64,000 bases of DNA from Chitinophagales bacterium (GTDB lineage: Bacteria > Bacteroidota > Bacteroidia > Chitinophagales > Saprospiraceae), in assembly GCA_013298845.1 (NCBI GenBank), contig JAAFJN010000010.1, positions 1 to 64,000 on the forward strand. The letters are read 5' to 3'. The position numbers were made by a program, and so were the translations under genes. The notes below the pieces were generated by a model. It worked only from the letters and a program-made list of their open reading frames with translations. It was not told where the DNA came from and made no database searches. Below are positions 57,416-64,000 of this stretch, one piece after another (within the stretch, counting starts at the first letter, position 1; each line of letters begins with the position of its first letter).

Positions 57416-59563
57416 TTATTGTTTGATTAGTTTGTGCACCTGGATACCATTCCCATTACTACACCGCACCATGTACATTCCCGCCGTCCAGTCGTTGAGG
57501 TCGAATCTCAACTGGTTGGCTCCCGGTGCGCACGAATACGTTTGGGTACGAACGGTTTGCCCTTGGCTATTCACTACTTCTACCCGGAAGGATTCGGCTT
57601 TGGGGCAATCAATGGTGATGGTCACTTGACTGGTCATCGGATTGGGAGTGACCCAACTGATCCAGTTTTCTTTACCCGATGGGGTAGTGCTACTTACCAT
57701 TTCAGCGGGCATCAATCGGCTGAGCAGCAGAATGTAGGCGGCCTGATAATAAATGGCCGGTTCGGTAATTTCCCACGAAGATTCGGGCCAGCCGCTGTTG
57801 AATTGCAAATAAGCCTTTTGCGGGGGCTGGTTGGCCGGTGGCGAAAGTTGGGCGTACGAAAAATCTTTGTTAGGGCCGCCGGTGACGTAGCCCGGAGGCG
57901 GGCCTTTGGGCGATGTAAGCGCATTGTCGTACACCGTTCCGTTGGCAAACCAGGTGTGGTAAATTTCGTCCACGCAGGCATCGCCGCCGTAGTTATACAT
58001 ATTGGACAACATGGACATGCCCAGCGGATTGGTGCCGTGTAACCAGTGCAGGTATTGTTCGGCAACCTCGCGGTACAATGCGGTATTCGCCGGATTTATT
58101 TGAAATTGAATAAAATCCATGTTAAGGCTTCCGCAGTTGGCACGCACCAGATTACTGCCCCAATGGTGCGCCCAATCTTCCATAAATGCACGGTAAAGGT
58201 CTTTTTGCGCGGTATAATCATCCAGTGAATATTGATAATTCATATTGGCTTTTTGGTTGCGGATGAGTTGCACCGTGGATGCGCCTACCCCTGGCAGCGT
58301 GGCATATTCCAGCATCGCCCGCTCCAAAAACTGTTTGTAAGGCCCCCACCAAGTCGTACTGATGGTTTCCAAAGAAGGGAGGCGCGCTTCTACAAATTCG
58401 CGGTATTGGGTTTCGTCGGTGGCTTCGTAAAGGTAAATGGCCGCAATGACGGCACTTTCCATTTGGGCGTTTTTTTCCCGGTCGGCATCTCCCGATTTAA
58501 TGTCACCGTCGTCGCAGGCGGATTCAAAATTTTGAAAATTACCGGTTTTATCCTTGCCCCTGGCCCACGCGGCGGCGGCTCGTTGAATCAGGTCAGCCCC
58601 GTACGCCTGAAGGTCGGCGTTGTTGCTTTGCTGATAAACAATACCCGCCAGTGAAAACATAGCCGCTCCGGCCAAAGTAGCCGAGGTGCATTCAGGTAGA
58701 TAATAACGCGGCCGGGTATCCAAACTTAGCGGGGAGACCTCGTTGTAGTTATCAACGCCCACTTTCAGTACAAATCCATTGGTGCCGGTGGCATCCTGGC
58801 AACGTTTGAAAAAATCAAGTTCCCATTTTACTTCATCCAGCAAATCGGGGATACCGTTGCCCGATTCGGGGATATTAAAATCATCGGTAAAAACGGTGGG
58901 ATTATCCTGATACGCCTGCAAAAGTTGCAAAACCGGGCCTTCGGCAAAGGTGGTGTACTTATTGACATCTCCGGCGTCCATCCAACCACCGCGCAGGTCG
59001 CGGGCCGTAGCGGGGTCGTTTTTAGCCCATCGGCTGCGGGCGGCGGGATCTTGGTTGGCCCCCAAATAAGAAGCGCCATCGGTCCATCTATCACCGGCGA
59101 ACGCGGCGGTTTTTTCATACCCCAGTCGCTGGTAAAAAAAGACGCGCACGGCCTGTTTCAAAACGGCTTTGTAACAGTCATTACCAATGCGGAACGGGTG
59201 CGAGCGCACCTGATTTTGAACGTCGTAGAGGTAATATTCGCCCGGAGTCTCAACGGAAGAAAAATCGAGCCACCAGCCTTTATCCCCCGATTGGGTGTGG
59301 GTGCTACCCGTTTTCCACGAAATGGGACTACCACTCCACACGCTGGTGTTGTCACCGGTGCGGCGCAGTTCAAAGGTACTGCCGGGCGCATACGCCTGTA
59401 TGGCGTTAAAACCCGTTTGTGGGTCCGACAAAACGGCCACTTTTTTGCTGTTTTCTAAGTAACCAAATTGGTCAATGCGAATCAGCGGATTGACGGTTTG
59501 GGCTGTAGAAGTGGCCGAAAAAAGGAGAAAAAAGGCTGATAATAGTGTTAATAGGTGTTGCAT
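57416..59563 (-). CDS. Glycoside hydrolase family 9 endoglucanase with T9SS tail
   Basis: 715 aa with signal peptide (MQHLLTLLSAFFLLFSATSTAQ). Residues 25-125 are the CelD_N-type Ig-like domain (NPLIRIDQFGYLENSKKVAVLSDP). The GH9 catalytic (alpha/alpha)6 barrel (about 130-625) has GGWMDAGDVNKY with Asp196 and Asp199, and the acid Glu in SWEITEPAIYYQAAYI. The last 85 residues (WVTPNPMTSQVTITID to GIQVHKLIKQ) are a T9SS sorting domain, so the enzyme is surface-bound or secreted. It hydrolyses beta-1,4-glucans. It lies in the operon between the esterase and the hypothetical gene. Confidence 0.95.
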   Translation of the reverse strand: MQHLLTLLSAFFLLFSATSTAQTVNPLIRIDQFGYLENSKKVAVLSDPQTGFNAIQAYAPGSTFELRRTGDNTSVWSGSPISWKTGSTHTQSGDKGWWLDFSSVETPGEYYLYDVQNQVRSHPFRIGNDCYKAVLKQAVRVFFYQRLGYEKTAAFAGDRWTDGASYLGANQDPAARSRWAKNDPATARDLRGGWMDAGDVNKYTTFAEGPVLQLLQAYQDNPTVFTDDFNIPESGNGIPDLLDEVKWELDFFKRCQDATGTNGFVLKVGVDNYNEVSPLSLDTRPRYYLPECTSATLAGAAMFSLAGIVYQQSNNADLQAYGADLIQRAAAAWARGKDKTGNFQNFESACDDGDIKSGDADREKNAQMESAVIAAIYLYEATDETQYREFVEARLPSLETISTTWWGPYKQFLERAMLEYATLPGVGASTVQLIRNQKANMNYQYSLDDYTAQKDLYRAFMEDWAHHWGSNLVRANCGSLNMDFIQFQINPANTALYREVAEQYLHWLHGTNPLGMSMLSNMYNYGGDACVDEIYHTWFANGTVYDNALTSPKGPPPGYVTGGPNKDFSYAQLSPPANQPPQKAYLQFNSGWPESSWEITEPAIYYQAAYILLLSRLMPAEMVSSTTPSGKENWISWVTPNPMTSQVTITIDCPKAESFRVEVVNSQGQTVRTQTYSCAPGANQLRFDLNDWTAGMYMVRCSNGNGIQVHKLIKQ

Positions 59564-59579
59564 ATTGAAAAAATGTATT

Positions 59580-61010
59580 TTAGTCCAAAATTACCCGGCG
59601 GCTCACCCGAAATCCGGCTTCCATCTCTACCGTCACCTCATACATCCCCGCCGGAAAAGCCGCCGTACGCACTACCGCCGATGAGCCTGAAATACCACGC
59701 TGCGCCCAGAGAACCCTGCCCGTCATATCCCGAAGTGCGGCATTCCAAGTGCCCGGATAAGCGCACTGAATGTTCAATACCTCGCGGGCGGGATTAGGAA
59801 AAACCACCACCTGACCATCGCCGTTGCCCGGTTCAGCCGCGGCACCCACGGGTTGGCAAATGGGCGGGGTAGAAACCATTCCCGCAAAAAACTGGGCTAA
59901 ATTGGTTTCCCGCAGCGTAAAATTATCGTAAGCGTGGCAGGGCGTATTCACCTGATCGAGACAACTGCCCGGACCCAACAAAAAACTAAACGGGAAATTG
60001 ACCGCCGTGAATTCATCTTTAATATTGTAGCCGTAATTGCCCGCGCTGTTCCATTTACTGATGATTCGGCTGCCGTACACTTTGGGTGTATTGGCAATTC
60101 CGAAACAATTATAACCATTCGTAAAACACCACGATAAACCAGTGTACACCCGTCCACTGTCCATCGGAACTACCAAATCGCAGGGTTGGTGAAAGGAATA
60201 AATGGCGGGTTTGGGCTGGTTGGCCGGACTGTTTTTTAATAAATCTGACAACATCGCGCCGTACATATTACCCACCCCTTTGATGCTAAAAGACACATTG
60301 GAAGGTTCAATGGTGCCGTTAATGCCGCCCAAATCGGGTCGTGCTACCGCATTTCCGAACGTTTCACCCTGGTTATACGGGCACGATAAAGCATTAGCGG
60401 CTGGTTGGGGCGCATCGGGCAAGGCGAAAGTTTGGGTTGGACGCTCCACGTCAGCGTCCAGAAAAGCCGTTCCGAGGGCCACAAAAGCCCCGGCGCTTTC
60501 ACCGGCCACAAAAACGTTGTTGGGGTCAATGCCCAGATCCGCGTGCCGGCTCACCAAATACCGCAAAGCGCCCTTTCCATCTTGCACGGCGCGGTACCAG
60601 GCGCGGTACCATTCGGCGGTGTCGGTAGCAAAAACGCAGGAATAATTGGGGTAGTTACAGTTCCAGGCCGTTTCATCGGCGATAAACCCGAGGCGATAAT
60701 TAATGCTGGCGGTAACGTAGCCCCGCTGCGCAAACAGTTTGCAAAGGCGCGTGATACTTTGATCTTCTTTACTACCGGCCAAAAACGCGCCGCCGTGAAT
60801 CCACAGCAGCAACGGGCGCACGGACGTGTCGTTATCGCACACCGGCGTGTAAATATCCATCCGCAGTGTTTCGGTACTGCCATTAAAATTAATAGCAGTA
60901 CCGTACACAACGTTGAGCAGGCTGTCGTAGGGGTATTTTTTTTCGACCCATTGCTGGGCGTTTAATTCCCACGAGAAGAAGCTGAGTAGAATAATAATTT
61001 TAGCGTTCAT
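59580..61010 (-). CDS. Secreted carboxylesterase-like alpha/beta hydrolase with T9SS tail
   Basis: 476 aa from the ATG at 61010, which gives the signal peptide MNAKIIILLSFFSWELNAQ. The esterase features are PLLLWIHGGAFLAGSKEDQS (oxyanion HGGAF), FVAGESAGAFVALG (nucleophile GESAG) and a late acid/His region. The C-terminus (about 395-476, VVVFPNPAREVLNIQC to VEMEAGFRVSRRVILD) is a T9SS sorting domain. With two GH genes in the operon, a role in removing acetyl or feruloyl groups from polysaccharide is plausible but unproven. The gap to GH20 upstream is 48 bp and to GH9 downstream 16 bp. Confidence 0.9.
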   Translation of the reverse strand: MNAKIIILLSFFSWELNAQQWVEKKYPYDSLLNVVYGTAINFNGSTETLRMDIYTPVCDNDTSVRPLLLWIHGGAFLAGSKEDQSITRLCKLFAQRGYVTASINYRLGFIADETAWNCNYPNYSCVFATDTAEWYRAWYRAVQDGKGALRYLVSRHADLGIDPNNVFVAGESAGAFVALGTAFLDADVERPTQTFALPDAPQPAANALSCPYNQGETFGNAVARPDLGGINGTIEPSNVSFSIKGVGNMYGAMLSDLLKNSPANQPKPAIYSFHQPCDLVVPMDSGRVYTGLSWCFTNGYNCFGIANTPKVYGSRIISKWNSAGNYGYNIKDEFTAVNFPFSFLLGPGSCLDQVNTPCHAYDNFTLRETNLAQFFAGMVSTPPICQPVGAAAEPGNGDGQVVVFPNPAREVLNIQCAYPGTWNAALRDMTGRVLWAQRGISGSSAVVRTAAFPAGMYEVTVEMEAGFRVSRRVILD

Positions 61011-61058
61011 ATTTGTGATTTTGGGGCTTTTAGGCACTGAAATGGACTTATTCGTAGT

Positions 61059-63662
61059 TTAATTTGTCAACGTTACCGTCCGTCCGCCGCGACCACGGCT
61101 GTCAAATGCCCGGAAACGGAAATTACCTTTCGGGGCAATCGGGCGGGTATAAACGGCACTGTTGATGGTGGGTTCACTGCCGTCGGTGGTGTACCGGATG
61201 GTCAATCCCGGAAACTGCACGTTCGCCCACAGGGACAAGTTGGCACCATTATTAGGTTCCGGTACATTAAAACCGCCGCCATTGTCATTGATCAATTTTA
61301 AACCCACCGTTGGGATACGGAAATTAGCACCGTTTTGGTAATAATTTAGTTTTTTTAGTTCCCGTTTACCCAGCGTATTGGCAAATGTTGACCACGCTTT
61401 TTGGTACAAAATATCACGCTGCGCGGCGTCTTTGGTGGTCGCCCATTCCGGGTCGGGTGCCCAGGCGCGTTCCGCCAAACCCAATATTTTGGGAAAAGCC
61501 AAATACTCCAGTTCTTCCGCATTGTGGATATTTTCGCTCCATAAATGCCCCTGAATACCCACAATATTGGCTTTCCCGGCCTCGGTAAGTTGTTCTTTTC
61601 CTTTCAAAACCGCCGGATCAATCGGGTTGCCAAAACGATCAACTTTGGCATTTTTTAAATAATCCATCGGGATAAAGTAAAAGGGCTTGTCCACGTCGCA
61701 AAAACCGCCCCAATAGTAACCGGGTTCGTTAAAGTCTTTTTGGTACGCCAAATCAAAATAGAGATTAGAAACGGGGCAAAGCACTACTTTATACCCCAGA
61801 TTGGCGAGACGATAGGGCAAATCTTCGGTGCCCCAACCAATCACGGTATTCCAAACATAGGTATGGAAATTATTTTTGGCAAATGGCGGATACACATCCA
61901 TCGAGTAGTGGTCGTCTTTTTTCACCGAACGCATCCCAATTTCCTCCCAACCCGAAATGTAGAGGTTGCGTTGTTGGGCAATGGTTTGTACTTTTTCCCA
62001 ATAATACACCCACAAATCGCCGGTACTGTTGTAGTTCATTTTTTTCATCAAATCCTGGCAAAGGGGCGATTTTTCCCAAACGCCGCCGGGTACTTCATCG
62101 CCACCCATGTGGATGGTTTTGAGGGGCATTCCGGCCTCCCGGTGCATTTCCAACAGCGCATCTACCGTGGTTTCGATAAAGGTGTACACGGACGGCAAGG
62201 CCACGCACATCACGTTGTCGCGGAAGTTTTGGGCCGAACGATACACTGATTTGTCGTTAAAATCGGCGAGCAGATAGGCATTGGCTTCCTTCGTTTTACC
62301 GGCGGCCAATAACCGTTCGTACCGCGCATTCATGGCTTTTATGGCGGCACGGGCGTGACCCGGTGTTTCAATTTCGGGTATTACCTCGATGTGCAGTGCT
62401 TTGGCGTGGCGCAAAATTTCGATGTAATCCTGGCGGGTGTAAAAACCGCTTTGTGGGTTATTGATGTCGCCACCGGAGCCGTAAGTGGCGGGTACGTTGT
62501 TTTTGCTGTCCAGCGTGTGGCCGCGTTGTACGCCTACGGTGGTGAGTTCGGGCAAGGCCGGTATCTCGATGCGCCAGGCTTCGTCGTCGCTGAAGTGGAA
62601 GTGGAGGGTATTGAGTTTGTACATGGCCATCCAGTTGAGCATACGCATGACCTGGGCTTTCGACTGGAAATTACGCGCTACGTCGAGGTGTACGCCGCGG
62701 TACCCGAATCGGGGGGCGTCTTTGATTTCCACGCAGGGAATTTCGATGGTTTCGGCCGCCTGCCGCCAAACGTCGGTTGGGAACAAACCTTTTAGCGATT
62801 GAATGGCGTAAAACATCCCTTTTGGGGTAGAGGCCACCATGTCAATGCCATCTTTACGCACCGTTAATTCGTAGGCTTCGGGGTCTAACTTGGCATTTAA
62901 TCGCATAGAAATCAAGCGATTAGGGGAATCCGTGGCGTTGAATTGGCCTTTGAGAAAAATCCCCATTTCTTTGTTTAAATAAGCAAGTTCTTTGCCAAAA
63001 GACTGGTCGCCGGTTGCGCTGGTACGGCGGTCAATGACAAACGTGCCACCAGTTTCACGGTACGACACGGGCGTTGGAAACACCTTTACCAAATCCTTTT
63101 CGGGAATGTCCGCAATTTTGCTGTTTTGCTCAAAAACCATTTGTGGCGTAACCTGATCGTTTTTTTGTTGGCCGTGGCGCAAAAATTTTGTCAAATCGGC
63201 CGGGGGCATTGCCGTAGTTTGGGGAATGGCAAAGGATTGCGCCGGGGCGTTGTCCCACACCAGATAATACCCGGCGGGCGCATCGGAAATGTTGAAGGCC
63301 CAACTTTCGCACGCGACATTGAGCGTAATGGATGCTCCGGCGGCCAAACCTTTGAACTGGGCCGTGGGCCGCAAGTGAAACAAGTCGCCGTGCACGCGTT
63401 CCGTTTCGAGGCCGAAACCCGCGTTTTTATCTACCACGTCGCGGTTAAAATTGTAATAAATGACCCAGCCAGCGGCGGGTAGGGCATCGGTGGTGCTGGT
63501 ATTGGTGAGGGTAAAGGTGGCCAGAAACTGGTCTTTGTCCTGGTAATTATTGGTGACTAACTGCCAATCAATTTTGAGATTTTTAGGGACAAAATTTTCC
63601 TTTTTTTGGGAAAAACTGGTCAATGAAAGCAATAAACCGAGGATAGTAACAGGTAATTTCAT
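61059..63662 (-). CDS. Beta-N-acetylhexosaminidase, glycoside hydrolase family 20
   Basis: 867 aa with signal peptide (MKLPVTILGLLLSLTSFSQ). Domains in order: CHB_HEX carbohydrate-binding (about 22-165, LKIDWQLVTNNYQDKDQF), GH20b (about 185-305), GH20 catalytic barrel (about 310-690) with the Asp-Glu pair D522-E523 in HMGGDEVPGGVW, and a C-terminal CHB_HEX_C fold (LTIRYTTDGSEPTINSAVY). It releases GlcNAc/GalNAc from chitin or glycoproteins by substrate-assisted catalysis. No T9SS tail is seen, so it may be periplasmic or surface-anchored. It is the first gene of the four-gene operon. Confidence 0.95.
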   Translation of the reverse strand: MKLPVTILGLLLSLTSFSQKKENFVPKNLKIDWQLVTNNYQDKDQFLATFTLTNTSTTDALPAAGWVIYYNFNRDVVDKNAGFGLETERVHGDLFHLRPTAQFKGLAAGASITLNVACESWAFNISDAPAGYYLVWDNAPAQSFAIPQTTAMPPADLTKFLRHGQQKNDQVTPQMVFEQNSKIADIPEKDLVKVFPTPVSYRETGGTFVIDRRTSATGDQSFGKELAYLNKEMGIFLKGQFNATDSPNRLISMRLNAKLDPEAYELTVRKDGIDMVASTPKGMFYAIQSLKGLFPTDVWRQAAETIEIPCVEIKDAPRFGYRGVHLDVARNFQSKAQVMRMLNWMAMYKLNTLHFHFSDDEAWRIEIPALPELTTVGVQRGHTLDSKNNVPATYGSGGDINNPQSGFYTRQDYIEILRHAKALHIEVIPEIETPGHARAAIKAMNARYERLLAAGKTKEANAYLLADFNDKSVYRSAQNFRDNVMCVALPSVYTFIETTVDALLEMHREAGMPLKTIHMGGDEVPGGVWEKSPLCQDLMKKMNYNSTGDLWVYYWEKVQTIAQQRNLYISGWEEIGMRSVKKDDHYSMDVYPPFAKNNFHTYVWNTVIGWGTEDLPYRLANLGYKVVLCPVSNLYFDLAYQKDFNEPGYYWGGFCDVDKPFYFIPMDYLKNAKVDRFGNPIDPAVLKGKEQLTEAGKANIVGIQGHLWSENIHNAEELEYLAFPKILGLAERAWAPDPEWATTKDAAQRDILYQKAWSTFANTLGKRELKKLNYYQNGANFRIPTVGLKLINDNGGGFNVPEPNNGANLSLWANVQFPGLTIRYTTDGSEPTINSAVYTRPIAPKGNFRFRAFDSRGRGGRTVTLTN

Positions 63663-63688
63663 AACGAATGGTGCGTGTTTTTGAGCGC

Positions 63689-63725
63689 GTTTGGGACGTT
63701 TTTACGAATAAAAAACATCCCAAAC
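63689..63725. other. Hairpin between hscA and the GH20 gene
   Basis: GTTTGGGA (63689-63696) pairs with TCCCAAAC (63718-63725), and TTTTT/AAAAA extends the stem inside. No T-run follows on the minus strand. A -7 box TACGTTTG at 63747-63740 lies upstream of it, so it would be in the GH20 leader. It may be a weak terminator for hscA or a leader structure. Confidence 0.55.
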
Positions 63726-63773
63726 GGCATCTCGTAGCGCAAACGTAATGAATTTGCCGGAAAAAATACGTGC

Positions 63774-64000
63774 TTATCCCAAAGAAGCGCCTTTTAACGC
63801 CGCCCCGATATTCACGTCCATCGTGCGGTGGGCCAGTGGGGTAGTGTATTGGTTGAGCGCGTCCATGGCCGCGTGAATGGCATCTTTATCGTCCAGTTGA
63901 GTACTGGCGCGCAAGGCATCGAGGAGTTGCTGGGTGGTGGCTTTTTCCTCGTCCGACAAAATAGCGTCGTTTTGGACCAGGAACTTTTGGCCGCTCAGCA
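63774..64000 (-). CDS. hscA: Hsp70-family chaperone HscA, C-terminal end only
   Basis: The frame is open to the right edge and ends at TAA (63776-63774), about 75 residues. The text LSGQKFLVQNDAILSDEEK, LLDALRASTQLDDKDAIHAAMDALNQYT and LAHRTMDVNIGAALKGASLG matches the C-terminal lid of HscA rather than DnaK, as it ends without the acidic EEVD-like or Gly-rich tail. HscA with HscB transfers Fe-S clusters from IscU. Only the lid is visible, so a DnaK paralogue is not fully excluded. Confidence 0.8.
   Translation of the reverse strand, partial: LSGQKFLVQNDAILSDEEKATTQQLLDALRASTQLDDKDAIHAAMDALNQYTTPLAHRTMDVNIGAALKGASLG

Noticed and set aside
1-64000. CRISPR arrays, rRNA or tRNA genes
   Set aside because: No regularly spaced repeats of CRISPR size and no cloverleaf or rRNA-like sequence was noticed by eye; a covariance-model scan would be decisive.

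Overview
The window looks like a chromosomal segment of a Bacteroidota bacterium, probably near the Saprospiria (Haliscomenobacter/Lewinella-like). The evidence is secreted enzymes with type IX secretion (T9SS) C-terminal tails, Oar- and FecA-like TonB-dependent receptors, a short NuoG without the molybdopterin domain, and promoters of the Bacteroidota form TTTG-N19..21-TAnnTTTG. Lineage is inferred by reading only. No rRNA, tRNA, CRISPR array, insertion sequence or prophage was seen.

Layout. 1-10.9 kb (mostly minus): a GH5 cellulase cut by the window edge, the coupled pair ppiC-tgt, a plus-strand alpha/beta hydrolase, a beta-lactamase-like T9SS cargo, an Rpn-like PD-(D/E)XK protein, and an operon of a hypothetical gene, rpe, lptF/G and a SET-domain gene. 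11-19.7 kb: a YceI lipoprotein; a response regulator with a histidine kinase that reads straight into a vanadium-haloperoxidase/PAP2 domain; a divergent lipoprotein paralogue of that domain; a strong terminator; then a MORN-type lipoprotein and a FecA-like receptor. 19.7-28.2 kb: a DsbA-like lipoprotein divergent from an HxlR regulator, thioesterase, DinB, DedA-NifU-MsrA, an Oar-like receptor and a CBM9 lipoprotein.

28.4-46.6 kb is a complete complex I operon, nuoA to nuoN, with a promoter in front and a 16-bp-stem terminator behind. It is split at three gene junctions by co-oriented cargo: MFS transporter + SH3 lipoprotein + DUF2750 protein (nuoE/nuoF), an AT-rich ABC-type ATPase + TOPRIM-like DUF3226 pair (nuoF/nuoG), and a ribbon-helix-helix antitoxin + Doc toxin (nuoH/nuoI). 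The second pair resembles known defence architectures, and the third is a toxin-antitoxin module. Both would be transcribed with respiration genes.

46.6-56.4 kb: a VWA lipoprotein, the heptose-7-phosphate kinase hldE1, an N-terminally truncated metallo-beta-lactamase fold remnant abutting an NtrY-like kinase, a LexA-like S24 repressor with a textbook promoter, a GH73 glucosaminidase, an N-acetylglucosamine kinase-like gene and pfkA. 56.4-63.7 kb is a probable minus-strand operon for extracellular glycan breakdown (GH20, esterase, GH9, secreted hypothetical). The 3' end of hscA lies at the right edge.

The two most unusual items are the histidine kinase-haloperoxidase fusion facing its own paralogue, and the cargo modules inside the nuo operon.
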